A DNA stretch of 64,000 nt, from IMG/VR virus record IMGVR_UViG_3300024346_000022, positions 1-64,000 of that record. One strand, 5' to 3'. Source of the DNA: a virus. A program made the position numbers and the translations under genes. The notes under the pieces were generated by a model. It was not told the DNA's origin. It worked only from the letters and a program-made list of their open reading frames with translations, and ran no database searches. How positions within the stretch are numbered: position 1 is the first letter of the stretch; every line of letters starts with the position of its first letter. Positions 23,922-33,225 of the stretch are shown piece by piece.

Positions 23922-24632
23922 TTATAAATTACTTTTTTTATCGTAGTGATAACCAACAATTGATCTTTCAGTATTATCTCCTGGATAATCTTCTATATCT
24001 CCCTCATATTCTACTATTAATTTTTCGGTATCTATTCTTTCGCCAAATATATGATAAAAACAGCATACTAGAATATTTTCTGCTGATTCTAATACAACTT
24101 CTTTACTATCAAAGCATTTTACAAAAATATTATGATAGGAACCAATTGGAGTAACCGAAATTGTGATTGTATTCGGATCCACAAGTTTTTCCCAATATTC
24201 AGGAAGTTTAATTATATTTGTATTTATTAATTTTCCCCTAACATATACTGCTGCTTCCGGACCCTCAAGACAACTATGAGTTAGTCTCCAACCTTCCTTT
24301 GTTGGGTGAGGAATATCAAAGTTTTTCTTTGCCGAAAGTCTGTGTTTTCCATTATTTGAATAAACTTCTCTTTTTGCCTTGACAGTTTTTCCCACATTAA
24401 CATTCCCATCTACATTAACATCTATTTTAACATTCACACTCTTCTTAACATTCACATTACCATCAGTATTAATATCAGGAGTGTTGGGTTCTTGGGGGTT
24501 TTTGATTACATTCAGAGTTCCATAAAGATTAGAAGCGGCAGGACCTCCTCCGGGATAAACTTCCATACCAGCCCACATTATTGGAGCCTTATTAAAGTTT
24601 ATTTCTTTACTTAGGTAAGTCTTATCTGCCAT
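23922..24632 (-). CDS. virion structural protein, 236 aa
   Basis: N-terminal part has short strand repeats (NVKKSVNVKIDVNVDGNVNVGK, residues about 55-80), likely a small beta-helix. The C-terminal domain (WRLTHSCLEGPEAAVYVRGK, IKLPEYWEKLVDPNTITISVTPIG, then VEYEGD) is a module found in many phage and cyanobacterial structural proteins. No catalytic motif identified. Between gp5-block and fibre genes, so probably a baseplate-attached component. Confidence 0.75.
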   Translation of the reverse strand: MADKTYLSKEINFNKAPIMWAGMEVYPGGGPAASNLYGTLNVIKNPQEPNTPDINTDGNVNVKKSVNVKIDVNVDGNVNVGKTVKAKREVYSNNGKHRLSAKKNFDIPHPTKEGWRLTHSCLEGPEAAVYVRGKLINTNIIKLPEYWEKLVDPNTITISVTPIGSYHNIFVKCFDSKEVVLESAENILVCCFYHIFGERIDTEKLIVEYEGDIEDYPGDNTERSIVGYHYDKKSNL

Positions 24633-24636
24633 ATAA

Positions 24637-25200
24637 TTATCCTATTGCTCCATATTTATTTGTACCACCGGCATTAAAAGTTTCTTCAACATCATCATCA
24701 CCACAGGGAGAACCAGCGGGGAATATTTTTTCACCGGTAGATGTTCCTTTAGGAGCAAGATTTCCTGTTTTTGCTATAGTATCTGCCTGATTTGATTGAG
24801 TTACAAAACGAGAACCAGCCTTAATATTTACATTTCTACCTGCGGTCAAATTAATATTTTCATCGGCATCAAGAATTATATTTTTTGCTCGAATTCTGAC
24901 ATTACCATTTCTTTCTGCCGTGATTGTTACATCTCCATTCTTACCAGCGATTACAATATCCACTCCACCACCAGAATTATTCTGCCCGGCAATAATTTCA
25001 ATTGAGCGGTCGTTGTAAATATGATACATCCCACTACCATTAGTCAATCCACATACATTATTATCCAGATCATCGGTGACTCCGTACATGGTATAAACAT
25101 TAGCACCATCCAATCCTAACTGCGGATTTCTAACATCTATTCCAAAGTTAGGTCCCAGTTTCCAATAACTTCTTTCTTCCCAGTTTGCCTCTCTAGCCAT
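24637..25200 (-). CDS. baseplate spike-like protein (gp5 C-terminal type)
   Basis: 187 residues. The middle has strand repeats of the form VDIVIAGKNGDVTITAERNGNVRIRAKNI, then INLTAGRNVNIKAG, typical of the triple-stranded beta-helix of the T4 gp5 spike and VgrG. With the gp5-like gene immediately upstream it probably forms the membrane-piercing needle as a separate polypeptide. Chosen ATG at 25200 (MAREANWEERSYWK) follows the gp5 stop directly; five more codons upstream are open but overlap that gene. Confidence 0.75.
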   Translation of the reverse strand: MAREANWEERSYWKLGPNFGIDVRNPQLGLDGANVYTMYGVTDDLDNNVCGLTNGSGMYHIYNDRSIEIIAGQNNSGGGVDIVIAGKNGDVTITAERNGNVRIRAKNIILDADENINLTAGRNVNIKAGSRFVTQSNQADTIAKTGNLAPKGTSTGEKIFPAGSPCGDDDVEETFNAGGTNKYGAIG

Positions 25201-25202
25201 TT

Positions 25203-27293
25203 TTATACCACACAATCAATAACTTGTTTTATTTCACCCTGGAATGAAGTTCTAAATCCAAATACTGGTTTTAATTTTGCTCCAGAACCAGTTTTACTTA
25301 CCATTCTAAGTATTGGTAAATCTGTAATGTCACTAATATTTATTGGAGTAATACTAACGATTGATCCATTATCAATTACAACATCATATTCATTTCCAAA
25401 GTTGTCAGTTATGGTATCTCCTGATTGATAATTGTATCCGGGATTTAAAATTAAAACTTCAGAAATCGTGATGTTCTGTTGGTCTGTGAGTGTAGTATTA
25501 ATATCTCCAGTACCACCATCGACACCAGTACCACCATCGACACCAGTACCAGTGCCACCATCAGTAACAATAATATCACCAACTTGTGGTTGGTTTCCTA
25601 ATGTATAACCTTCGCCATCAGAATTCATTATAATTGCCGTAACCTGCCCGTTCTCGATGATAGATTGAGCCACGGCACCATATCCTTTTCCACAATTATC
25701 AGTAATTGATACAAATGGTGGATAGGTATAACCAGAACCGCCGGATGTAAGAATTGCTCCAATAATACTTCCCGTATCTCCACTAATAGACCCAAAGATT
25801 GGAAGTGCCGACGCTCCAATACCGCCACCACCAAAAATATTAATCGATGGAGGATTACATACTGTTGGTATTCCACCAAAACAATTACTCAATCCACTAC
25901 CAATAAAGTTCGGGTCACTAATTCCGGGATTTAAGAAATCAAGAGGTCCTATGATGCCCTGAATTCCAGATAATCCTGATTCTGGATCAGAAGCAATAGC
26001 ACTAGCTGTATTAGCAAGATCCAAAATATCATTTATATCAAACGATGAGGATTGAGTTGGTCCAGAACCAATCGTCCATTTCTCAACACCAGGATCCGTT
26101 TCTTCTTCTCCACAGTTGAGTGATAATGAAATACCCAAAAGTCCGCTGGCAAGTTGTGTTACTGTGTCTACAAGATTAAAACCACTAAAACTTAAGATAA
26201 AAGAAAGGGCCCCAAGAACAGCGGACATTCCTGCTATGATTAAATCAATAATTCCGTTAAGCAATCCTCCAAGAAATTGGTCTATAACACAGGTCACAAC
26301 ATTCGCAACATTTTTTAATAGGGCACATACCATATCACTTATAAGTCCACCAAGACTTTCTATAATGCTCGCAATTAAACAGGGAATTAATTTTTGTAAT
26401 TGTTTTATGGGTTCAATTGTTGCACACTGTGCTTCTACTCCCGCTAAATGTGCCCCAGATTTACTCGTCGGTACTGCTGCCGCCGCTATATCATACACTT
26501 GTGCCACACCTTGTTGTAGAGCTGGTTCTAATTTCTCATAAGTACCATTCACAGCTCCGGAAACTATTTCTGTGGCAATACCTTGTATTTTTTGAGAGAT
26601 TTGGTCGCACAATTCTTCTACTTTATCATCTATCCAATTTGATGCTAAATTTGGAAATGATTTTAGGTCCTGTAGATACTTAATCGCATTTTCCAGTTCT
26701 GTGGAAATCTTTTCCATCTTGGAACCAGGTTTTGTTGTCGCAAGTTGAAGTGTATCTCCAATTACACCAGACCAGGCAAGTTGGTTAATACTGTTTGCGG
26801 TTTGTGGTGGTAGATAATATGGAGACTCTTGTGCTTTTTTTGTCTCCGCATTTTGTTCGTTTTTCTTTATTCTGGAACCATCATTTTGGATTCGTGTTGT
26901 ATATCCGGTAAATGGTACAAAAGGGCTGACATAATCTTCACTTGGAACCTGATCTGTTTTTCCAAAACACCCGGAGATCACGGGGATTTGGGCGTTATCT
27001 CCATCCAGAAAAAATCCAAATACAATATCACTCGGTCTTACTTTATGATTAGTACCATAATTTGCCGACCCCGTTCCATCGGATGTGGATAGAAGAACTT
27101 GAGCCCACGGAAGATCTTCATTTGGTAATTCTACGACACTATAAGGATGATATCCCATAATGCGAACCTTAAGTCTATTTCCCCATCCATCTTTATTGAG
27201 TTGCTTCTGAACTTCTTCTGGCGCAATCTGCCCTATCCACCACCGAAATCCGTCTCTTCCCAGAAAATTACTTTTGAGTAGTGATTCTTCCAT
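25203..27293 (-). CDS. 5: baseplate hub protein gp5-like
   Basis: 696 residues. The N-terminal OB-fold region (GRDGFRWWIGQIAPEEV, then RLKVRIMGYHP, DLPWAQVLLST, VRPSDIVFGFFLDGD at about 10-105) is that of T4 gp5. The lysozyme domain of T4 gp5 is not visible. Instead a long hydrophobic helical region (about 285-390, with LNGIIDLIIAGMSAVLGALSF) and Gly-rich C-terminal repeats follow. Muralytic activity seems to have moved to the gene at 28661. The hub protein gene lies one base upstream and a spike-like gene downstream. Confidence 0.85.
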   Translation of the reverse strand: MEESLLKSNFLGRDGFRWWIGQIAPEEVQKQLNKDGWGNRLKVRIMGYHPYSVVELPNEDLPWAQVLLSTSDGTGSANYGTNHKVRPSDIVFGFFLDGDNAQIPVISGCFGKTDQVPSEDYVSPFVPFTGYTTRIQNDGSRIKKNEQNAETKKAQESPYYLPPQTANSINQLAWSGVIGDTLQLATTKPGSKMEKISTELENAIKYLQDLKSFPNLASNWIDDKVEELCDQISQKIQGIATEIVSGAVNGTYEKLEPALQQGVAQVYDIAAAAVPTSKSGAHLAGVEAQCATIEPIKQLQKLIPCLIASIIESLGGLISDMVCALLKNVANVVTCVIDQFLGGLLNGIIDLIIAGMSAVLGALSFILSFSGFNLVDTVTQLASGLLGISLSLNCGEEETDPGVEKWTIGSGPTQSSSFDINDILDLANTASAIASDPESGLSGIQGIIGPLDFLNPGISDPNFIGSGLSNCFGGIPTVCNPPSINIFGGGGIGASALPIFGSISGDTGSIIGAILTSGGSGYTYPPFVSITDNCGKGYGAVAQSIIENGQVTAIIMNSDGEGYTLGNQPQVGDIIVTDGGTGTGVDGGTGVDGGTGDINTTLTDQQNITISEVLILNPGYNYQSGDTITDNFGNEYDVVIDNGSIVSITPINISDITDLPILRMVSKTGSGAKLKPVFGFRTSFQGEIKQVIDCVV

Positions 27294-28661
27294 TTATGAT
27301 TGTCCCGTATTCGTTCCGTAATTGCCAAATGTATCTCTAACTAATGTCATAGAAGTATATGAACCTTCGGTATCAAAATGATGGCACAATTCTTTTATCA
27401 TATATAGACCACTTTGTTCGTCGTCATATGTTGCACCATCTTCTCTGGAAATTTTAGGAAACTTACAGGTTATGATATCACCAGCTCTCAAATTAGTGTT
27501 TGAGGGTACGGTCATACTCAAGGTCTGCGTAAAGAGTATGTTGTATCTCATAATTGCTTGTGATTGATACTTAAATGGGTCGGAGTTTCCTTCGGTTGAA
27601 ACTCCAACTTCCACAGTACCAATATCCAAAACCTGAGTTAAAATTCTTGAGGGAGAGTCTCCAAGACTTACATTAGAACTACTTGAAATCTTTGGTAGTT
27701 GAAGTTCTTGCCCTAAATTACTCATACCACTCACATAATCATTCAATCTAAAAGTTCCCTCATCTGGTGGTGTAAACTCAAAGGTTAATGGATTATAAAA
27801 CATTCTATAACTAGAATATACACCTAATCGAAGTTTCTCAATTAAATTTTGATTCCTGTTTGTAGTGTATTGTAAAATATTAAAGTCATTATCTCTTACA
27901 GTTCCCGACTGGTTTACATCACTATAAGTATAAACAAATTCTTTATCATTAAAAGATTTTCTTGGAGGTTGTGAGATTAGGTTATCAATTGACCTAAAAT
28001 TAAAACCATCTTGTGTTTGATAAAATACACATCCTGCCGTTGCGTCTTTCTTTGAGATATCAGGAACTCCTTTGGATGCCAACCATACTAATACCGTAAA
28101 TGGTTTTCTTAGATTACCAATAAATCCATATTTGTTCTGTGTCTTATCAATCTTATCAATCTTATCGGTCTTTAGATATTCTTTGATAATACTTTCTACT
28201 GAATCACTAATTGATTGACCGGGTGGAAACCTTTTTGGAACTCTTGTGGTTTCATTTGTGATTGCCTCTCTCGAAACTAAATTAAGCTCAAAGAATTCTC
28301 GTTGAGACTCTGAAATAACATTTGTAATACTAGAAACATAAAGATAATCTTTCTCATCGGTTGCGAAATCTAGTCCGGGATTTGTTCCAGAATTTCCGGC
28401 AATCTTTAGAGAAACTCTCTCACCACCCCTTAAAGGAAGACCATTATAAATTGACTGAAATTTTCCTGTCGCATTTCCTTCATTATCCTGTGCCTGAATA
28501 GAATCTCCGGTATTTCCCACCTGAATCTTTACGGTAATCGTGGGTGAGAAAATATCCTCATAGTAATCAATAGAAACCGTACCAGTTCTAATGTCAACCG
28601 TTCTTTTCTGGTCGTTGGATTCGAGTATAAGTTCTTCGTAAATTGACTTTTTAGTTGACAT
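27294..28661 (-). CDS. baseplate hub protein, gp27-like
   Basis: 455 residues. SIDYYEDIFSPTITVKIQVGNTGDSI near residue 30 and the C-terminal SGLYMIKELCHHFDTEGSYTSMTLVRDTFG are typical of the beta-barrel hub proteins gp27/gpD that anchor the spike. Directly upstream of gp5, which fits, since gp27 and gp5 form one complex in T4. Overlaps the upstream hydrolase gene by one base. Sequence similarity to T4 gp27 is too weak to be certain. Confidence 0.72.
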   Translation of the reverse strand: MSTKKSIYEELILESNDQKRTVDIRTGTVSIDYYEDIFSPTITVKIQVGNTGDSIQAQDNEGNATGKFQSIYNGLPLRGGERVSLKIAGNSGTNPGLDFATDEKDYLYVSSITNVISESQREFFELNLVSREAITNETTRVPKRFPPGQSISDSVESIIKEYLKTDKIDKIDKTQNKYGFIGNLRKPFTVLVWLASKGVPDISKKDATAGCVFYQTQDGFNFRSIDNLISQPPRKSFNDKEFVYTYSDVNQSGTVRDNDFNILQYTTNRNQNLIEKLRLGVYSSYRMFYNPLTFEFTPPDEGTFRLNDYVSGMSNLGQELQLPKISSSSNVSLGDSPSRILTQVLDIGTVEVGVSTEGNSDPFKYQSQAIMRYNILFTQTLSMTVPSNTNLRAGDIITCKFPKISREDGATYDDEQSGLYMIKELCHHFDTEGSYTSMTLVRDTFGNYGTNTGQS

Positions 28662-30577
28662 TAGGTATATGCTAAATCTAGTAGAAGTTTCTTTGTGATG
28701 AAACTATTTAACGGATTAATTATGATGGGAATCATCATCGCTCCTCCACCACCAATAGAACCTTGTGATTGTGGTGGTGGTTCTTCTTCTATGATAATAA
28801 TACTAGGTCCAACTTGTTGCTGTGCCAACTGCTGAGATGCTTGTTGTCTCTGTTGAGTTCCTGATGATGTTATTTGTGCTGGTGTTGGTCTAGGTGTAGC
28901 AACTTGTGCTGGTTGTCCCGCAAGTCCAGTAAGTTGTTTTCCGATTGAAAGAAGTCCTAGATATGGTCTTGGGTTTATAGAATTTCCACCTCCCGGTCTT
29001 ACTTCAAAGTGAAGATGTATTCCTGTACTTCCCCCAGTACTTCCAATTTCACCAATTGTTGCTCCATTATAAGTCTGCCCTTGCTTTACATATACCTTTG
29101 CCAAATGAGCGAAGCGATATATGGTATTTCCGGATTTAATATCAACATAATTTCCGTAACCTCCAGAATCAAAAGCAACGAGATTAACCTTACCAGAAAG
29201 TTTTAATGCAACAAAATATCCACGACCCGCTGGAGCTATATCAATTCCATGGTGCATTCTATATTTACCAGATGTGGGTCTTAATCTCATTCCTCTTTCT
29301 GATGTAATTATTCCTGCTGCTCCTCCCGGTTTTCCTTTGAACTGGTCTACAACTGATGTTGAAACTGCTTGTGATGATTGTATTGGTGCTGGTGTTCTTG
29401 GAGTTGTTTGTGTTGGAGATGACTTAACTTGTTCCAAAACCGCCTTAATTTTTTCCGGTTTTAATGAACTACTTTGGTCTTTATAATAAAAATTTCCATA
29501 AGCATTTGGAAGCGCAGCCCATTCTTGAGAAAGACCTTGCATAAAAGTTTCAGTAGGAATTCTGCCTGCCAACCAAGCATTACCTCCTCTACCTTCAATT
29601 TGTTTTATGGCAAGAACATCTTGAACTTGTGGGCTAAAAACTGTATTTTCATTGAAACCCGCTGCTTTTGCTCTACCAAGAAGAAACTGGGGCATTTGTT
29701 GATAACGACCAGAAGCACCAGGAGCATTTCTAGCAATTTCACCAATTGTCATTTGACTTAATCCGGGTCTTACTCCTCTAGGAGCACCGTTTTGGGCATC
29801 ATAACCATTATTTTTTTTATCAGTTGAAGACTCAACAGAAGAAATTATGTCTAATAATGGTTTCCATTTTCCTCCACCAGAAGAACCAGAAGGTTGCTCT
29901 CGCATACTCTCATTTTCATATTGAGTTCCAAAGGGTTGTGCATCCTCCCCACTCACAACTCCTTCTCCAAGAGATGTTGTGAGTAACTTAAATCCTTCAT
30001 CAAACTGACTTTGCATATCCTCAAAAGTACCACCCAAATCCTTTAAGGAACTCTCAACTCTTCCCTTACTATCCGTAAAGTCAAAGGTTAGAATATTTTT
30101 ACCAACGGCACCTAAGAGATTTCCAAATCCTCTAAACAACTTTATGGTATTATCAAAAAATCCAGTTACAATAGTATAAAGTCTTTGTATTCTAGCAATC
30201 AATTCTTGTGCCATCGTAATAATTGATGGCAAATTAGTAAGCAACCATCCAACTAATAGTGTTCCTAAGAAGTCCATAATTCTTCCAAGAAATCCTTTAG
30301 CACTTGAGGCAACTGCTTTTGCCTGCCTCTTAACCACACCACCAATAGTTGATGCTTCTAACAAGTCTTCTTTATTCTTTCTTCTTTCATCTTCTTGTCT
30401 TCTTTGAGACAAAATAGAATTTCTTGATAGTAATTCTTTTTTTACTTTTGTTTTCTTTAACAAAACATTATTAAGATTTCCAGAATTCTTCCTAAGTCCA
30501 GAAAATGAATCCTTTACCGATTTAATTCCTGAACGAATATTAAGAAGACTACTGGATGGTTTTACTGCTACTGCCAT
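28661..30577 (-). CDS. tail-associated cell-wall hydrolase: lambda lysozyme-like plus M23 peptidase
   Basis: 638 residues. The N-terminal ~135 residues are basic with a hydrophobic stretch (FLGTLLVGWLLTNLP at 103-117). Residues 238-366 resemble lambda R-type transglycosylase (Glu249 in SSVES, GRYQQMPQFLL at 290-300, FSPQVQDVLA, LSQEWAALPNAYG). Residues 421-540 are an M23 metallopeptidase with HHGID (442-446), His491 and HLHFE (521-525). The two domains would cut glycan strands and peptide bridges during injection. The C-terminus is low-complexity. The N-terminal segment is shared with the next gene upstream. Confidence 0.85.
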   Translation of the reverse strand: MAVAVKPSSSLLNIRSGIKSVKDSFSGLRKNSGNLNNVLLKKTKVKKELLSRNSILSQRRQEDERRKNKEDLLEASTIGGVVKRQAKAVASSAKGFLGRIMDFLGTLLVGWLLTNLPSIITMAQELIARIQRLYTIVTGFFDNTIKLFRGFGNLLGAVGKNILTFDFTDSKGRVESSLKDLGGTFEDMQSQFDEGFKLLTTSLGEGVVSGEDAQPFGTQYENESMREQPSGSSGGGKWKPLLDIISSVESSTDKKNNGYDAQNGAPRGVRPGLSQMTIGEIARNAPGASGRYQQMPQFLLGRAKAAGFNENTVFSPQVQDVLAIKQIEGRGGNAWLAGRIPTETFMQGLSQEWAALPNAYGNFYYKDQSSSLKPEKIKAVLEQVKSSPTQTTPRTPAPIQSSQAVSTSVVDQFKGKPGGAAGIITSERGMRLRPTSGKYRMHHGIDIAPAGRGYFVALKLSGKVNLVAFDSGGYGNYVDIKSGNTIYRFAHLAKVYVKQGQTYNGATIGEIGSTGGSTGIHLHFEVRPGGGNSINPRPYLGLLSIGKQLTGLAGQPAQVATPRPTPAQITSSGTQQRQQASQQLAQQQVGPSIIIIEEEPPPQSQGSIGGGGAMMIPIIINPLNSFITKKLLLDLAYT

Positions 30578-30578
30578 C

Positions 30579-32300
30579 TTATGTCACCACATTATAATTT
30601 ACTTGTGAATAGAGCACATAGAAATTATCTGGATTTGATGCTGATATTGCCGGGACCTGATTTACTGAACCACCAGTGGGGGCGGCACCAGATCTTTGTT
30701 GGGCGGAAGATGCTATTCTTTTATAAACTACATTCGGTGCTGGTGCTGGTGCTGGACCAACATTAACCTGTGTGGAAACTCTATTGGTTTGTGCTGGTAA
30801 TGGTTTTATATTTACCTGACTTGGTTGTGATGAAACTTGATTACCTTCTTCTGGTGTTATATTAACTTCACCATATTGTGGTGCCTGAGTGAAATCAATT
30901 GAAGATGCCTGTTTCTCCAAATCAACCATTTGCTGATTGAATGACATATCAGAGGCAGGAGCAGAAGCAGCAACAGATGTAGTAGAAGGTGTAGCGGCAA
31001 AAGTTGTTGGTGGTTTTGTAGATGATGGTATTACTGGACTTTGTGGTTTTGCTGGTGAGGGTTTTGCTGATACAGAAGAAGTTGCTGCTGGTGTTTGGGG
31101 TTTTCCAAAAAATTTATCATATATGTCTTTACCAAATCCAGAACCAACACTATATCCAGCAATTCCTCCTGCAAAAGATCCTACAGGACCTAAAAGCCCA
31201 CCTACTGCGGCAGATGGAGCCGCTGCAATAACACCAGCCGCAGCTCCTGCAAGTGCCCTGCCAGGATCCTCTCCCATAGCAATATCTAATGCTGTTCCTA
31301 CAGTTCCTTGAATAAAAGGACCACCAATATTTCTTAATAACCCTCTGCCAAATCTACTGGCGGTAGAAAGTAATCCTCTTCCACCAGCGCCAGCATTTGG
31401 CGCTGCAGGTGCTGCAGGAACTACTGGCGTTGGTGGTGGTTTTTGTTTTCCAAGACCAAGCAAGGCTGCTCCGGCACCCTTTAAAAGATTTCCAAGTGCT
31501 CCAAAAAATCGACCGACAGTATTCTTAAGTAACCATCCACCAATCTTAAGAGATAATCTAGTAATAGTTGCTGCAATTGCAAAAAATCCACCATTCAATA
31601 AGAATAATGTTGCGGCACCAATTCCAAGAGCCTTTAGAACATTATCTCTAATTTCTATTAATTTTTTACCATTATCTTCTGATAGTGCTCGAAGAGTTTC
31701 AATTCCTTGATTTGTCAGCCATCCAAGTAACAGTGTTCCAAAGAACTGTGATAATCTACTTAAAATAGATTGTGTTTTTTCTGCGATTGCCTGAACCGGA
31801 GCAATTAATGCACTTTGTATTGCTCTTTCTAAAAGACTTTCTCTACCTGCTCTTAATCCTAATTCTGCTGCTCTTCTTTGTTCCTCGTTTTCTTGTTTTA
31901 TACGATTTTGTTCTAGAATACTATCATTAGTAATTGCTTTCGTAACATTATTTAACGAATTGTTAAAACCAGTAATTTCACCTCTTAAACTTCCAACGAG
32001 TTCTTGTACTCCGTTTATCGTCTGTGTCTGAATGAATATTACTTTATTTAAGTTGGCAACTTCAGAACTTAAGGTATTAACCTGACTCTGTACGGTAGTT
32101 ATTGATGTAGATTGAGACTTTACAATTGACAGAGTTTCTGGATCCGATTTCTTACTGATTGGAACAAGTGCTCCACCGCCACCAAAAATATTTGACGATA
32201 CTTGACTTTTTTTGAAGAGTGCCTTTCTTCTTTCCGCAGACAAATAGGACCCCGATATAGGATCCACTCCACTTTGAGCTACTTGTGCTAAATCAGCCAT
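30579..32300 (-). CDS. tail structural protein, hydrophobic, possible tape measure
   Basis: 573 residues. N-terminal coiled-coil-like region (VQSQVNTLSSEVANLNKVI about 70-90) and a hydrophobic segment FFGTLLLGWLTNQGIETL near 190 that matches the hydrolase gene. A Gly/Ala-rich hydrophobic part (AALLGLG, GAAAGVIAAAPSAAVGGLLG at about 275-385) and a Pro/Ala/Gln-rich low-complexity tail follow. Position between gp26 and hub genes and a length near T4 gp29 (590) make a tape-measure role possible, but this is inference. Confidence 0.7.
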   Translation of the reverse strand: MADLAQVAQSGVDPISGSYLSAERRKALFKKSQVSSNIFGGGGALVPISKKSDPETLSIVKSQSTSITTVQSQVNTLSSEVANLNKVIFIQTQTINGVQELVGSLRGEITGFNNSLNNVTKAITNDSILEQNRIKQENEEQRRAAELGLRAGRESLLERAIQSALIAPVQAIAEKTQSILSRLSQFFGTLLLGWLTNQGIETLRALSEDNGKKLIEIRDNVLKALGIGAATLFLLNGGFFAIAATITRLSLKIGGWLLKNTVGRFFGALGNLLKGAGAALLGLGKQKPPPTPVVPAAPAAPNAGAGGRGLLSTASRFGRGLLRNIGGPFIQGTVGTALDIAMGEDPGRALAGAAAGVIAAAPSAAVGGLLGPVGSFAGGIAGYSVGSGFGKDIYDKFFGKPQTPAATSSVSAKPSPAKPQSPVIPSSTKPPTTFAATPSTTSVAASAPASDMSFNQQMVDLEKQASSIDFTQAPQYGEVNITPEEGNQVSSQPSQVNIKPLPAQTNRVSTQVNVGPAPAPAPNVVYKRIASSAQQRSGAAPTGGSVNQVPAISASNPDNFYVLYSQVNYNVVT

Positions 32301-32466
32301 TTGCTTGATTCTTTAGGTTTTCTTCTTCAATATAATTTTGGAGTAAAGTTATATAAATTTCCCGTTCCCAAGGTATCATTTCCTCTAGTTCAGTCAAAGA
32401 GTATTTATGATGCTGAATTAATGCGAAAGTTGTCTTATAGTATGACGCAAGATCAGTATGCGCCAT
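32293..32466 (-). CDS. small baseplate assembly protein, gp51-like candidate
   Basis: 57 residues, too short for routine ORF calling. SYYKTTFALIQHHKYSLTEL followed by EMIPWEREIYITLLQNYIEEEN is the pattern of small tail/baseplate chaperones (the ME-PWER-IYI core). It lies between gp26 and the possible tape-measure gene, overlapping the latter by 8 bases, and in T4 gp51 works with gp26 in hub assembly. The gp51 label is inferred from position. Confidence 0.65.
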   Translation of the reverse strand: MAHTDLASYYKTTFALIQHHKYSLTELEEMIPWEREIYITLLQNYIEEENLKNQANG

Positions 32467-32468
32467 AC

Positions 32469-33188
32469 TCACACGAAAAAAGCCGATAATCCCTCCAATA
32501 CAACTTCACTTTCTACACCAGTCTTTGGATTTTTAATCTTGATTGTATGTGAAAGTTTAGGCATAGTCTCAAAGAACTTCTCAACTTCTTTAAATTGTTT
32601 AGAACTTAATTGTTCCACAAATTCTAATAGTTCTTTTTTAGTAGAATCCTTTGCCACCCAAGATTCTTCTTCTGAATAAATTTGATCGATACATGATATA
32701 ATTAAATCAAAAGTATCATCAACACTTACACTATCACCAGAATCAAAATTATTCTTAATAAATTCTGTCATAGATGGATATCTCATTCTCAAAGTCAGAG
32801 TATCATCCAATTTAATATCACGAGAATGTTTTGGATTCTCCTCAACATTAATTTCGTCCAAATTGATACTCATCGGAACCTGTGTCGTTTCATCATCAGG
32901 GCAGGTAATCAAAACATCTACAGTTTCTCCAACTGATTTACCTCTGATATTAAGAAACAAGTACTCAATATCAAATGTGGATAGGTCTTCTACTTTAATA
33001 CCTTTGCTTAAGATACAATTCGAGATTACAGTTTTAACAGCATTTGCGATTTGCTTGGAATCTTCGCTTTCCAGAGCAATAATTAGAATTTTTTCTTCTT
33101 TAACCAGAAAGGGTCTATATCTAATTTTCTTTTTTAATGATGGAATTTCTAGCTCGTAAATTGGCGTTGTAATACGGGGGAGCGGCAT
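32469..33188 (-). CDS. 26: baseplate hub subunit gp26
   Basis: 239 residues, in the T4 baseplate protein family of gp26 (208 in T4). Recognisable stretches: LPRITTPIYELEIPSLKKKIRYRPFLVKEEKIL at the start, then NIRGKSVGETVDVLITCPDD near 90, and LRMRYPSMTEFI near 140. The protein takes part in hub assembly and is widely conserved in T4-like phages. A late promoter CATAAATA lies 30 bases before the start, formed over the stop codon of the gene upstream. Confidence 0.88.
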   Translation of the reverse strand: MPLPRITTPIYELEIPSLKKKIRYRPFLVKEEKILIIALESEDSKQIANAVKTVISNCILSKGIKVEDLSTFDIEYLFLNIRGKSVGETVDVLITCPDDETTQVPMSINLDEINVEENPKHSRDIKLDDTLTLRMRYPSMTEFIKNNFDSGDSVSVDDTFDLIISCIDQIYSEEESWVAKDSTKKELLEFVEQLSSKQFKEVEKFFETMPKLSHTIKIKNPKTGVESEVVLEGLSAFFV

Positions 33189-33217
33189 TTTATTTAATTA
33201 TAAAGTTCAGATAAACT

Positions 33218-33225
33218 TATTTATG
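33218..33225 (-). promoter_or_regulatory. late promoter element CATAAATA
   Basis: NATAAATA-type element upstream of gp26. The TAA stop of the tube-like gene (33221) is part of it. Confidence 0.6.

Noticed and set aside
26116-26541. Plus-strand ORF of 141 codons opposite gp5
   Set aside because: No ribosome-binding site or recognisable motif; gp5 on the other strand is clear.
30937-31311. Plus-strand Ala/Gly-rich ORF of 124 codons
   Set aside because: Antisense shadow of the Gly/Ala-rich tail protein gene.
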